Numbered from the stretch's first letter, positions 39,298-49,631 are shown. The stretch is 64,000 nt of DNA from Isochrysis galbana (GCA_018136815.1 CM030941.1:1673582-1737581), one strand, 5' to 3'. A program made the numbers and translations. Notes: generated from the sequence alone by a model not told the origin.

Positions 39298-41574
39298 TCA
39301 GCGATGAGGCGCGCGAGCCGAGCATGGCCCTTGGCTGCCGGCTGATGTCATCAAGCCCGCCAACCGCGATTTGAATGGGGCCTGCTGCTGCGGTTGGCCT
39401 ACGTATGCACTTCGTGGTCTTGTGGGTGCAGAGCCATTGGTCGTGGTGTTTGCCCTCGCGCTTGCTGGACGGGCGTGCGCGGCAGAGGGACGCGGTTGTT
39501 TTGTTCGCATCACCTCTTGGTATGCCGCCTGTGTCGCGGCGAGCAATTCACTTGGCTCGCGTTCAACGAGTTGCGAAGGAGAGAGCCCAGCTGTCACGGA
39601 TTCTTGTTCAGCCTGCTGCTGTCGTTGCTGGTGTGCACGATGCTCCATCGTAAGCCTGCGCAACTTCTCCTCAGAAATAACTTCCATCGGGGTCGATCTT
39701 CCCCTACCTAGACCAGAATCATCATTCAGGACGCTACTTCCGCCACGCTGCGGCTGTGCACGTATGGCGTGAGGTACTGAGGGAGCGACTACTACGGGCT
39801 CGGCCCGCTGTGCGTGTGCCTGTTGCCGTGTTGCCTGTTGCGGCAAGTGCCCACGAAGCCACGGATGACGGCGCACCTCGTCGATGGTCATACGTTGTGA
39901 CGCGGATTTGCAAAGTAGGCGCGAGAGTAGGTCGCGGCAAGACGCTGAAAGGTCTTTGGGCAAGTGCAGTGGGGCAGCGCTCACATTCCGTTGCAGTTCT
40001 CCGATGTCTTTACCCCAAAATGGGTATTGTGCACCTGGGTCCTTGCCATGTACCAGCAGTGTGTGCAAGAGCACACCAAGGGACCACACATCGGCGGGTG
40101 CAGCGCGATGTGGGGCGCCTGCGTGGCATTCAGGCGCCATGTACGCGGGCGTACCTTGGACAGATTTGGTTAAGGTGTTGGCGCCCTCGCGCGCCGCGCC
40201 GAAGTCGCACAATTTGGCCGTACCATTGGCAGTCATCACGATGTTCTCGAGTTTTATGTCGCGGTGCGCAATATTCTTGCCGTGGAGGTATCCCACTCCC
40301 TCAACGACCTGGGCAAAGATGCGCCGAGCCTCGGCCTCCGAGAGCCCATGGCGTTTGGCGACGTATTCGCCCAAGTTACCGCCAGCCGCATACTCCATCT
40401 CGAGCTCCGTGCGGCCCGCGCGGTGGACAGCTCGGCGGGGGGCAATGATGTTGGCGTGCTCGAGCTTTCCTGCAAGTTTGGCTTCATTCTGCATATGATG
40501 TGCAACGTAGTCGTGTTCTCGTGCCTCCTTGTGGTCATAGACCTTCACAGCAACCGGCTCCCCATGCTCGTCTCGCTCCAGCCGAACACGTGCAAATGCA
40601 CCCTTTCCGAGAGGCCCAACGACCTTCCCACCCGGTTGGTAGGCAGGCTGACGCTGTGGCGGTTTCTTGGAGTGGGCCTCTGTCTGAGCTATAGCCTGAC
40701 TCTCCGCCTGCGCTAGTGCTTCGGCCGTTTCGCACGCTTGTGCCTCAGCCTGGGTGCGCGCTTGTGCCTCCGCCTGGGCGCGCGCTTGTACCTCCACTTG
40801 TGCACGGGCTAGTGCTTCAGCGTGTGCTTGCACCTGTGCTTGCACCTGCGCCTGTGCTTGCGCCTGTGCCTCGGCATGCGCGCGCATCTCGGCGAGAGCT
40901 TGGGCCTCGGCCTGTGCACGGACCTCAACTTCTCTCCACTCTCGCTCCGTGTCTGTGTCTGCAATGGCCAACTTGTTGGCTTGAGTCTGCACGGCGCGAG
41001 CCTGAGCCATCTTCCCAGCACGTTCTGCCGGGGGTGCTTGAGCATACTTCTCACTCCATGCTTGAGCCGACGACTCTTCTGCTGCCCTAGCTTGCACCCT
41101 TCCTGCTGCCGACCACCTGGGTGCCTGGGTATGAGCAGTCCGAGCGAATCCTGGAGACGCGGCCGGGCTAACACCCTGCCTCGTGGATGGCGGCGGTTGC
41201 CCATGAGCAGCACTCGAGGTTGGCCTTTGTGAGCGTGCCCCAGCCGCCGAGATCGCTCCTGTCTTGGGAGCCGAGCGGCCCACCAGATGCAACTGGTGTT
41301 TGGAGTGGTACGCTTCCTCGCGCATCTTCTGCTTGGCTGCTGCTGCGGCGAGGCGCTCTCGCCGCTCGAGCATGAGCCTCTCGCGCTCCTGCTTGATGCG
41401 AGCCTCCGTCTCTGTGCGGCTGGACGTGACGGTGCGGAAGGTGCTGGTGGAGGCGGTGCGGGCGGGCGCGGGGGGCGCCGGGGGCCGGCCGACGCTCGAG
41501 CGCGACCCCTGCACGGCGGAGCCGAAGACGCTCGAGCGGGATGGCGCGGCGAGCCCGCTGGCCGAAGCGGCCAT
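39298..41574 (-). CDS. Ser/Thr protein kinase with Ala/Gln-rich N-terminal repeat
   Basis: The 758-residue protein has a complete kinase domain at ~315-573. It shows the glycine loop GKGAFARV, VAVKVYD with the ATP-binding Lys, catalytic HRDIKLENIV, the DFG motif in LCDFGAA, TPAYMAPE, and DVWSLGVLLHTLL, ending RRHPWL. LEN after HRDIK and the overall pattern point to the CAMK/SNF1-like group. All catalytic residues are present. The N-terminus has a basic coiled-coil segment (KQERERLMLERRERLAAAAA) and, at ~215-290, a run of imperfect AQAEAQA repeats. The C-terminal ~185 residues are low-complexity with a helical QQRQQQAEQES stretch. I chose the ATG at 41574 (MAASASGLAAPSRSS); further upstream the frame runs into a pyrimidine-rich leader. 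No membrane segment. Confidence 0.88.
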   Translation of the reverse strand: MAASASGLAAPSRSSVFGSAVQGSRSSVGRPPAPPAPARTASTSTFRTVTSSRTETEARIKQERERLMLERRERLAAAAAKQKMREEAYHSKHQLHLVGRSAPKTGAISAAGARSQRPTSSAAHGQPPPSTRQGVSPAASPGFARTAHTQAPRWSAAGRVQARAAEESSAQAWSEKYAQAPPAERAGKMAQARAVQTQANKLAIADTDTEREWREVEVRAQAEAQALAEMRAHAEAQAQAQAQVQAQVQAHAEALARAQVEVQARAQAEAQARTQAEAQACETAEALAQAESQAIAQTEAHSKKPPQRQPAYQPGGKVVGPLGKGAFARVRLERDEHGEPVAVKVYDHKEAREHDYVAHHMQNEAKLAGKLEHANIIAPRRAVHRAGRTELEMEYAAGGNLGEYVAKRHGLSEAEARRIFAQVVEGVGYLHGKNIAHRDIKLENIVMTANGTAKLCDFGAAREGANTLTKSVQGTPAYMAPECHAGAPHRAAPADVWSLGVLLHTLLVHGKDPGAQYPFWGKDIGELQRNVSAAPLHLPKDLSASCRDLLSRLLCKSASQRMTIDEVRRHPWLRGHLPQQATRQQAHAQRAEPVVVAPSVPHAIRAQPQRGGSSVLNDDSGLGRGRSTPMEVISEEKLRRLTMEHRAHQQRQQQAEQESVTAGLSPSQLVEREPSELLAATQAAYQEVMRTKQPRPSAAHARPASARANTTTNGSAPTRPRSAYVGQPQQQAPFKSRLAGLMTSAGSQGPCSARAPHR

Positions 41575-42223
41575 TGCGCTGCAACCCCCCGGAACCTCAC
41601 GACAGGAGAGGGCAGGCGGAGGAGAGGGAGGATGGAGGAGAGAGGGCGGGAGGGGGGGGGAGAGGAAGAGAGAGAGAACGGAGAGAGAGGGAGACGTAGA
41701 GAGAGTGAGAGACAGAGAGAGAGAGAGGAAAGTGAGAGAGTACAAACGAAAAGGGGAGGGAGGAAAGAGGGGGAGAAGGCGACACACACAGGGGCGAACG
41801 ACAGTGAGGAGCGGGAGCCGAGACGGAATCCGGGAGGGGGAGGGGGGAGAGAAAGACGGGGAGGGAGGGAGAGGGAAGGGGGAAAGGGGGGGGGGGGGGG
41901 GTTGCGGGCCAACGGCGCGGGAACACGGCGAGAACTGAGAGTAGGAGAGAGAGAGGGAAAAGGGCGCGAGAATGGACCGTTTCGCGGCGAGACCAATTTT
42001 TATTAGTAGTATTTGCGATTCTATTCAGGATTCCGACAACGAACAGACCTTCACTGTTTAACCTCTGAGTTGTTTTGTAGAGGCTTTTGTTTTCTGAGGG
42101 GTGACGTCGTCGTCGTTGAACCGTCATTGGCTTGTCGCGCTAGCTAGCACTCAATGGTTACTCTGATCTACATTGTTCTACTCACAGCCACTGGGCCCAA
42201 AATGACATGACATCGATGCAGTG
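41575..42223. other. Purine-rich tract upstream of the kinase gene
   Basis: 41600-41960 is GAGAGG/GGAGG repeats on + (pyrimidine-rich on the kinase coding strand), with a G run at 41886-41902. Likely leader/promoter plus low complexity. Confidence 0.6.
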
Positions 42224-42320
42224 CTAGGGCGGTCAAACAGGGGCTTTTTTTAAACATAATTAAGGGTTGGGCTGCATTTTTTGACCGTGGCGCGACGCCC
42301 AATAAAAAAGCTCCGGGGGG
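42224..42320 (+). repeat. MITE-like dispersed repeat M1, copy 4
   Basis: CTAGGGCGGTCAAACAGGGG opens the copy and CATTTTTTGACCGTGGCGCG lies near its end, giving an imperfect terminal inverted pair. Closest to copy 3. Confidence 0.65.
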
Positions 42321-43386
42321 GGGCTACCTGACGCGACGAAAATCTTCGCCAAGAAATGGTGCGATTTATTCGCCCCCCCTCTCTCCCCCTCCGTCACGCG
42401 CGCGGCGCGCTCACGCTCTACCCGTAAAGAATGGGCGGTCGCGCCCGCGGGGGGATCGGTTCCTTTATATCTAAGCTACATTCGGCATTTGATTCCCGCC
42501 CGATGCAGCGCCGTGTCGGGCTGCCGACAGTCCGACCACCCCCTGACCCACTGGCATCATTGCCCGCGCAGCCCACCCAGCTCCTCACAGCGCGCGCACG
42601 CGGCTACCCTGGCTACCACAGACCCCGCTCCGACCATCCCGACCCGCCCCTCGCAGGATTTGCCCTCACTCGAACTCGGCATCGAGAACCAGGACCAGCT
42701 CACCAACGCGGCCGTCCATGCGTGGCTGACGAGCCTCCGCGTTGAGGCTGCCTTCGCGATCCTGTCGGAGCGAAGCTCGTTTCCTCTTTGGAAACGAGTC
42801 GCGAAGGCGCACCGGCGGCTAGCGCGGCGCACGGTTCATCCGGGGAGCCCGGAACGGGCTCATCGGGAGAACGGGGAGGTCAAATGACGGGCATATGTGA
42901 AATGGACGGGGAAGTGGCACGGAACGCGAATCGGAGGGACGGAGGATGTAAGAAAGGGCGCGGCGAGCAGATACCGCTTACTTGGGACTCGTAGGGACTC
43001 GTAGACTCGAAAGGATGACTCGGAAGACTCGGGGCTTGGGGTTACTCAGGGGCTGCAGGTCACCAACAGGCGATACAGTGGCTAAAACACACAAATCAAC
43101 ACCACCTCGAGTCTCGCGGGGCAGCGCCGAAGGACGCTGAAGGACGCGCTGTGGGACGGCGCTGAAAGACGCAGAAGGACGCAGAAAGACGCTGAAGGAC
43201 GCTGAAGGACCCAGGGAGAATCCGAATCTGCACGCCTTGAGTGACCAAGACGAACATAGAAGACGATATATAACGACGAAGGCACGTACCCATGCCGAAA
43301 TATTCATGCCAGGAGGCCTAAATACAACAAAGTGCCGGACGCGGGCCCACGTTAGAACTGAGCGTGCGTGTCCGGCCGTTGGGCGC
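42321..43386. other. Intergenic, probably element-derived
   Basis: A plus frame at ~42655-42890 has protein-like composition (LPSLELGIENQDQLTNAAVH). The stretch 42795-42890 resembles 29735-29815 within the gypsy remnants, so a retroelement origin is likely. 43211-43330 weakly resembles 56650-56770 (GAATCCGAATCTG and AATATTCATGCC). Confidence 0.35.
43125..43212. repeat. 10-bp tandem repeat (CTGAAGGACG)n
   Basis: About eight imperfect units of GCTGAAGGAC or GCAGAAAGAC. Confidence 0.8.
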
Positions 43387-43783
43387 TTAGGTGCGGGGTT
43401 TGCCTACTGAGAGAGCGTCTTTAGGCTTTCCGAATTTTATCATGCCTCTCGCCCAGTAGTATGCTGTCCTTAAGAGAGTATATGTGAGAAAAAGTGCCGG
43501 AATAATGGCAAACCCGCCAAGGCCGAATGCCACAAGCAGTGCGATTGTTCTGGAATGTTCAGAGAATTCGACGTGCCAGCTGATGCACGTCGGCGGTGAC
43601 AGTGCTCGCTGGGCCCACTGCGAGGCGTGGCACCCAGCATCCGCTCCCTTGAGCGGGTTCGGGGATTCGAACAACCCATTTGACTTGAAAAGTTGTTCGG
43701 TCTCAATGTTTGGTCCAACCTTGTGTTGGGTGAAGAGACTCAGAGGGCGTGCGCTCAGTCGCGCGAGGAAGAGGGGCGAATCC

Positions 43784-43915
43784 CTCTTGGCGGGGGTACC
43801 ATGTTTGGCCCCATACCAAGGGGGCCCAGTGATAGATAGCAACGTTGTGTAGACGAGAGGTAACATCGATCGGCTAGCGCACTCTAGCGACGGGGTAAAC
43901 GACGACGTTGCCACA
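43784..43915 (-). mobile_element. Short LTR, family B, with primer-binding site
   Basis: Fossil LTR of ~114 bp (43802-43915). On the minus strand it starts TGTGGCAACGTCG and ends CCAAACA. It is followed by a primer-binding site of TGGTACCCCCGCCAAGAG (43784-43801). It is related to 52160-52287. A minus-strand frame at 43387-43783 downstream holds a hydrophobic stretch but no recognisable retroelement domain. Confidence 0.72.
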
Positions 43916-44035
43916 CCGGCAGTAGAACTGACACGTCTACAGTAGAACTCAACTCAGACAGGATGGCATTATTATCAACGGAGCCAAGCTCATGATTCGA
44001 AGGTTCACCGCGGACTACGCTCCCATGGGTACCGA
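43916..44035. other. 3' flank of the coiled-coil gene
   Basis: Short spacer between the LTR and the stop codon of the next gene; no signal seen. Confidence 0.3.
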
Positions 44036-47000
44036 TCACACACGTGGTGATGACGACGAAGCAGAACGGGGACGGTCTCGGTTAATGTTTCCCCGAGGTG
44101 GCAAGGTGGGAGCGCTCGCGCTTTCCTCCATTTGGCGGAGAGGGGGCAAACCTGATGTTGTCTTTGGTCGGGTGGTCTCTGCACGCGCGGAATCGAGAAG
44201 GGAGTGTAGCTGCGCGAAGATGGCCCCCGAGTAGGACACTGCACCAAACTGTGCCATTACTGCCTCAGCCGCCTCCGCGCGCCTTGTTCTCAGCTCGCGT
44301 TCGCGCGCCTCCCATTGGGCCTTCTTCTGCGCCGCGCGACCGTCTCGGGTGTCAGCTAATGGCTCGCCGCGTGGAGGGCGCGCATCCACCCTCCGCTCCG
44401 GGCTCGCAAGGCGCCTTAGAGTGACGGCACGGGTCGACGAGTGCAAAGGCTGCCCACTCGTTGCCGGCCAAGCAGAGCGCGGGGGATGGTTTCTGGCCGC
44501 AGACTCCTCCGAAGCTGCGTTTCGTGGTAAATAGACGTCGTGGGTCTGACCGAGAGGCACCGAGCGCGGAGCAGATACAGCTGACAACGCGAGCTGGCCG
44601 GCACCAACTCTCTTGTATCCAGCGTGGATGGCTTGCGCGTCAAGCTGCGGCGGCCGCGCTCCAAGCGGAGATGGGCTGTTGCGGTCGCCTGTGATGTTAC
44701 TATGCTCCTGGGAGGCATCGTCGGCGAGAAATTTGGAGTGCGGCTCCTGTCGTGGCATTGAGGTTTGTGCAGGCCGCTTGGTCTCGCGCGGTGAAGCCTT
44801 AGCTGGTGAGGTGCGAAGTAGGAGCTGGCCAGCCGCAAGGCTCTCTAGCAAGCGTGCTGTGGCGTCGAATGTCGCTGAGAGCTCTGCCGCGAGATTAGCT
44901 CCATTAATCCCTCCAGCCGAGCCACCCAAATGAGGGCCCAGGCGTGACGTCAGCACGGCTGCTAGATCCAATCGAGCAGCTTCGGCGCCCAACCTTTGTC
45001 GCACCTCGAGAAGCCATCCGCCAAGCTTGTGGGCAGCTTTGGCATTCCCCTCGAGTTCGTCCAGTGTGGGTGGATCTAGGCGAGATGCCTCGCCATCGGA
45101 GCGCGCTTCATTCTGTATCGAGGAAACAGCGGAAGGGCCCGTTGCAGGCACAGTGGTATCGACTTGGTGTAGAGCGGTGGAGGCACCTTCTGTGTCCCGC
45201 AATGCTTTGTTCTGTTGGCGTGGGGTCATTGCCGTCCCCACACTTACTGTCGGAGCCCTTCGTGTAAATGCTGCCTCAGCAGCGGCAGCCTTCACGACAG
45301 CTTCCCGTCTCGCAGCGTCGATGGAAGCGACACCAACTTCCACGAAGCTGCAGACCTCCTTGAGCAATGCGGACATGTCGCGGTCGGGACCGAAATGCCC
45401 CTCAGGGGACTCGAGCTGCGAGAAAGCCGCGCGGACTCGTTGGGCTGCCGTGACTATCTCCGCATGCAGCCTCTTCTCTGCAACGGATTGCCGAACGAAC
45501 TGCGCTGCAGATGTCGCAGCTCCGAACCCTTCCTGCAGATGTGAGATGAGCTCTCGCACGGCATGTCTGCTTCTAGAGCGCTCAGAGCGCAATGCCATCT
45601 CGTACCGGAGCGCAATTGTAGCGGAAGCCTCCGACTCTTCCATTGATCGTCTGCTAGATCGCGACAGCTCCGACATTGGCATCAGGCTTGCACTCTGCTG
45701 AAGGGATCGATCCTGTCGGTGATCCATTCCTTCGACGTACATAGTCTCGTTCTCTTGCACCAAGGCGCTGCGTGCGCGCGCCGCTTCATCGAGAGCCATC
45801 ACTTCGATCTCCTTCAATTTTTCGCGCGCCGCGCGCACCTTTGCCAAGTTTCGCTGGCTCGCCTCCGCTTCAGTTGCGCCAGCTTTGGCGATCTCCGCCA
45901 CAGACCGGACAATCTCAAGGTCATGCTCAACGGTGCGCGATCGCACCGTGGATAACCGCAACTCCGCCACTGCGGCGGAACGCCAATTGTCCGCGCACAC
46001 ATTTGCGGCAGCGATGAGACTCTCGCTGTTTGCGGCAACCTCCAAGGCGTAATCCAGCCGCCGAAGGTCCCGCCGTAGCGCATTGTTCGCTATGCTCAGG
46101 GTGTCCAGCTCAGTATTGGCCTCCGCGAGGAGCTGCTCTGCATGTCTTGCCTCTGCCTCACGCCGTGCAAGAAGATTGGCCTGAAGCTTGTTTGCGACCA
46201 GTAGCTCACCGACATCGATGGTGCCGATGGAGGCGTCCTCTGAGGGAGAGCCGGTCGCCTCCTTAAGCAGCCTGTCCGCCTCCGTGGCCTTGCGCTTTGC
46301 GTTATCTGCCGCCCTGTTGGCCTTGCTGAGAGCGTTGCGCGACCGCTCCAGCGCGAAGCTGAGCTCCTCTGCCCGGATGGTCATGTCGTCGAGCGCCGCC
46401 TTGGCGGCGATGAGCTCGGCAACTGCCTCTTCCTTCTCGCGTTCCAGCCGCTTGTTGTACGTCATCCTGGCGAGCCTGCGCCGCGCGCGTCGCGCTAGCG
46501 CAGCACGGTCCGCGTACAGGCTGGCGGCTAGAACGATCCCAGCGTTGCCGGATGCTTCGGCCGCCGCTGCTTTCGCTGCAGCTTGCAGGGCTCTTGCGTG
46601 TGCCTGGGCCCGCTCCCTTTCCCGCGCCTCCGCATCCGCAAGAATTTTGGCCCTAGCTTGTGCCACCTCCTCCTCGAGTTGCGCCGCACGGGTATGCGCC
46701 TCGCCGGCGCGGGTCTCACTTGCTCTTAGCTGAATCTCGAGCGCCACAATACGATCCCTGAGCTCGGTCATAGTGGCCCCATCCTTTGCAGCCCGCATAG
46801 CCAAGGTGTGAGCGTCTTTGGTGCTTGTCACGATGGAGAATTGCTCCCTCGCCTTGTGGAGTGATAGATCGGACTCTGCAAGGGCCTCGCTGAGTGCAGC
46901 CTTTTCAGCGACCATGATCTTGATTTCCAATCTTGTATCCTCTATAGCAGCACTGAGCTGATTGACACGCAGCTGCAGCTGCACAGCTCGCGCCGACTCC

Positions 47001-48346
47001 CGTTCCGCAATAGCACATTGCTCATCCAAGTCGGCCTGGGAAGCTCTAGATAGCCGCTCCGCTCTCTCCTTCTCCAGCTTGGCTTCGACCTCGGCTAATT
47101 CCAGGATCACTGTCTCGCACGCGACACGTTCTGGTGCAGAGGCTAGCTCAATCAGCCTTGCAATCTCTGAGGAATTTGCATCAACCTGATTCTCGAGCGC
47201 CCGCCTTTTCGCGTTTTCAGCAACAGCAAGCGCCGCCGCCATTTCTTTCTCGTGCTTGAGCGCTGATGCTCGCGCGTTGGACTCGATTTGATCCGCGCGA
47301 GCTTTTTGTGTCGCTACCTCGGCCCTCAGCGCATTGATCTCCGCCACTTGACTCTCGATCTTCTCTTGGGCCTTGAGCGCCTCAGATGTCATGGCGATCG
47401 CAGACTTCTCCACGGCCTGAAGCTCCTCCTGCAAAGCCTCATGATCGAGATGCAGGCGCGCAACATGAGCTTCTAGCTCTTCAACTTGGTTCCTGAGCTC
47501 AAGATTCTCCGCCTCCAGCCTTGCGCTGGCATCCACCTTCTCTTGCAATCTTCCGGCGTTCCGTCGATAGGCGCCACGCAACTTCTCGGCCACCTCAAGT
47601 AGGCCTTCGCGTAATTCGATCATCGACCTCTCTGGCCCGCCCTCGATCATCTCACGAACGTGGCGCGCCTCGGCAATCTGCATTTCGTCCATCGGCGGAT
47701 CGCGCTGGTCAGACACAGTCGTATCAAGAGAGCTTAACACCTGGACGCGCTTCGCCGCGCCAGTGAGGAAGTAGTCGATGAGATGGTCGAGAGCCTTCGT
47801 GGCTTCTCTGACCGCGTCAGCGAACTCATCTTCGCGCGCTGCGACCTCCTCCCCGGCTCCACCGAAGCCGGCCGGCCTGGCCATGACATCAAGCTCGTCT
47901 TCGTACGACGCGAATGGCAGCAGCGAGGCGACCAGTCTGTCGCGCGCCGCGCTAAGTTCATTCCGCCATGCCTTCTGCTCAACAAGGGCACTGGCTGCGC
48001 CCCCCCCCAGGAGATCGGTCACACCTGCACTGCTCACAGCAGCAGGAAGGTCGGAGCGCTGGCGGATAGCTGCGAGAGACCTCCCCCTTCCCCTACCGCG
48101 CACGCTCAGCTGGAGCGTCTCCTCCGCCTTGCGCTGTACATCGCTCTCCTTGCGAGCGGCTGTCATCGTCCCTCTGTGAGATACCTGCGCCTGCTTGGCC
48201 GGCTCGACGGCGTTGACAGCAGCGAGCATCGAGGGCAAACCGGCGTGCGCAGGCGCGGCCGACGATTGCACCTCAGTCTTGCCCGACGAGGAGGCCGGGC
48301 GGGCGCTGCCGGGAAGTAGCTGGGGCGTCGACGAGACCGTCACCAT
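44036..48346 (-). CDS. Very long coiled-coil protein of unknown function
   Basis: The 1436-residue single-exon protein is dominated by coiled coil. After a low-complexity N-terminus (~150 residues) come long heptad-rich stretches at ~220-690, for example ENLELRNQVEELEAHVARLH and ERAERLSRASQADLDEQCA. An Ala/Arg-rich segment with ARRARRRLARM follows, then more coiled coil to ~980. The last ~350 residues are polar and Pro/Ser-rich, with a short helix KKAQWEARERELRTRRAEAA near 1350. No motor, kinase or membrane domain is visible. The architecture suits a structural protein of the centrosome, basal body, flagellum or another scaffold, but this is only inferred from shape. The first ATG in frame is at 48346; a TTG 48 bases upstream also extends the frame. 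No stop interrupts it, so it is under coding constraint. Confidence 0.75.
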   Translation of the reverse strand: MVTVSSTPQLLPGSARPASSSGKTEVQSSAAPAHAGLPSMLAAVNAVEPAKQAQVSHRGTMTAARKESDVQRKAEETLQLSVRGRGRGRSLAAIRQRSDLPAAVSSAGVTDLLGGGAASALVEQKAWRNELSAARDRLVASLLPFASYEDELDVMARPAGFGGAGEEVAAREDEFADAVREATKALDHLIDYFLTGAAKRVQVLSSLDTTVSDQRDPPMDEMQIAEARHVREMIEGGPERSMIELREGLLEVAEKLRGAYRRNAGRLQEKVDASARLEAENLELRNQVEELEAHVARLHLDHEALQEELQAVEKSAIAMTSEALKAQEKIESQVAEINALRAEVATQKARADQIESNARASALKHEKEMAAALAVAENAKRRALENQVDANSSEIARLIELASAPERVACETVILELAEVEAKLEKERAERLSRASQADLDEQCAIAERESARAVQLQLRVNQLSAAIEDTRLEIKIMVAEKAALSEALAESDLSLHKAREQFSIVTSTKDAHTLAMRAAKDGATMTELRDRIVALEIQLRASETRAGEAHTRAAQLEEEVAQARAKILADAEARERERAQAHARALQAAAKAAAAEASGNAGIVLAASLYADRAALARRARRRLARMTYNKRLEREKEEAVAELIAAKAALDDMTIRAEELSFALERSRNALSKANRAADNAKRKATEADRLLKEATGSPSEDASIGTIDVGELLVANKLQANLLARREAEARHAEQLLAEANTELDTLSIANNALRRDLRRLDYALEVAANSESLIAAANVCADNWRSAAVAELRLSTVRSRTVEHDLEIVRSVAEIAKAGATEAEASQRNLAKVRAAREKLKEIEVMALDEAARARSALVQENETMYVEGMDHRQDRSLQQSASLMPMSELSRSSRRSMEESEASATIALRYEMALRSERSRSRHAVRELISHLQEGFGAATSAAQFVRQSVAEKRLHAEIVTAAQRVRAAFSQLESPEGHFGPDRDMSALLKEVCSFVEVGVASIDAARREAVVKAAAAEAAFTRRAPTVSVGTAMTPRQQNKALRDTEGASTALHQVDTTVPATGPSAVSSIQNEARSDGEASRLDPPTLDELEGNAKAAHKLGGWLLEVRQRLGAEAARLDLAAVLTSRLGPHLGGSAGGINGANLAAELSATFDATARLLESLAAGQLLLRTSPAKASPRETKRPAQTSMPRQEPHSKFLADDASQEHSNITGDRNSPSPLGARPPQLDAQAIHAGYKRVGAGQLALSAVSAPRSVPLGQTHDVYLPRNAASEESAARNHPPRSAWPATSGQPLHSSTRAVTLRRLASPERRVDARPPRGEPLADTRDGRAAQKKAQWEARERELRTRRAEAAEAVMAQFGAVSYSGAIFAQLHSLLDSARAETTRPKTTSGLPPLRQMEESASAPTLPPRGNINRDRPRSASSSSPRV

Positions 48347-48916
48347 CGCGCCACTGCTCGTCGGTGGCGGTTTCGACCCCGCACAACCAACCAACCGTTC
48401 ATTTGTCTTGCTGCTTACTCTTACTCTTCACAAACAGCGATATTCTTACGAGTAGGACCTCTTCGCATGCCCACACCGGGCTCACGCCGCTGCACAGCTT
48501 GGCATCCCGGTAGAGGTAAAGTAGGTGGCATGCATGCACCTTCCCGACGGATCCGTTGCCCCAGGCCTCACCGTTCTCGCTCATAGGATCCTCGTCCTAT
48601 GAATCCGCTATTCCACCGCCCGCTCAACGATCTGGATCGACGACGCCGATTAGAAGGGTCCATCCATCGATGTGGAGGAAACAGTACAGGCCATAAGCCA
48701 TAAGGAGCATCGGCTCGGGAAAAAGCGCGGGCCCGGATGGGCTGCCGGCGGAAGTATACCAGGCACACGAGAAAACAGCAACGCCGCTGTTGACCCGGCT
48801 ATACAACCAAGCGTTGGTCACGGGGACCTGGCGTTTACTTTGAGAGAAGGGGACCTAATACTCCTGGGGTTGTGTTCTGTCATATATGATATCATATATG
48901 ATATCTCAGTATCAGT
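48347..48916. other. Intergenic, no gene recognised
   Basis: 5' flank of the coiled-coil gene. A tandem palindrome CATATATGATAT is repeated at 48879-48904, just before the next hairpin. Confidence 0.5.
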
Positions 48917-49135
48917 TCAACTAACTTTCTAGTTGCTCGCCATGGAGCGCGCCGCCGCTCCCCACCTCTCCTTCGGGCCCCCAGCCGCGGGCGCCCCCCC
49001 AGCACCCATGGAGCTGTCGCTGGCGAAGCGACCGCGTCCGCGCGTCCGCCCGCAGAGGCCGAGCAGGTGAGCGCGACCCCAGTCGCGCCGCACGGCCCGT
49101 GGCCCTGGCCACACCAGCCAAAGCAGCCATGCTCG
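48917..49135 (+). mobile_element. Hairpin-headed element, 5' part (subfamily D)
   Basis: It opens with the stem-loop CAACTA-ACTTTC-TAGTTG, then CTCGCCATGGAGCGCGCC. The body is very similar to 8520-8725 and 49661-49845 although the hairpin stem differs. The shared block ends near GCAGCCATGCT. The 3' limit and target duplication were not found. Confidence 0.7.
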
Positions 49136-49257
49136 CCCACCTCATGGTGGGCCACAGGCTGTGGAGAACAGAGAGCCACCACCAGACAAGAGACAAGAAG
49201 TGACACCCATCCGCAAGGCATGCCGGCATGCCTTATGGCAGAGGCCACTCCCACCCT

Positions 49258-49493
49258 TGTCGCATTCATCCTAGATGATGCGATTTCCAGGCTCTTATTT
49301 CCAGGTCCTTCGCCGTGCGGCCACACGGTGAAGCTCAGGTACATCTAGGTTGGTAGGGTTCGTCCCTAGCGACCTAGAATTCGGATTCTCGTTTCGTTCC
49401 TTCTAGCCTGTTTGTCAGGTCTAGCTAGATTCCAGGTTTCCTCCTTTCGGGTAATCTTGACCCAAAGGAGCCAGGTCGCCTGTTGCTCGCTGC
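49258..49493 (+). repeat. LTR-like repeat R3, copy 2
   Basis: Starts TGTCGCATTCATCC-TAG-ATGATGCGA and is homologous to 13318-13565 along its length, including GGTAATCTTGACCCAAAGGA. Orientation opposite to copy 1. Confidence 0.75.
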
Positions 49494-49631
49494 GCGCTTG
49501 TCTCAGGCTCTCGGGGTGCCTTCAGGATGCTTATTTAGCTTCTTGCAAGGCTTGTCGTTTCTTGTTGTGTTCCGGTTCTTTCTTGGGACTTGCTAACTTT
49601 CGTTGTTGTCCAGGCCTCTTCTTCGTAGGTT

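Noticed and set aside
39298-41787. 71-residue upstream extension of the kinase
   Set aside because: It translates only the CT-rich leader (Ser/Leu/Pro runs); the ATG at 41574 is the natural start.
43387-43783. Membrane protein gene downstream of the family B LTR
   Set aside because: The hydrophobic stretch is short, the frame starts inside the LTR, and no family is recognisable.
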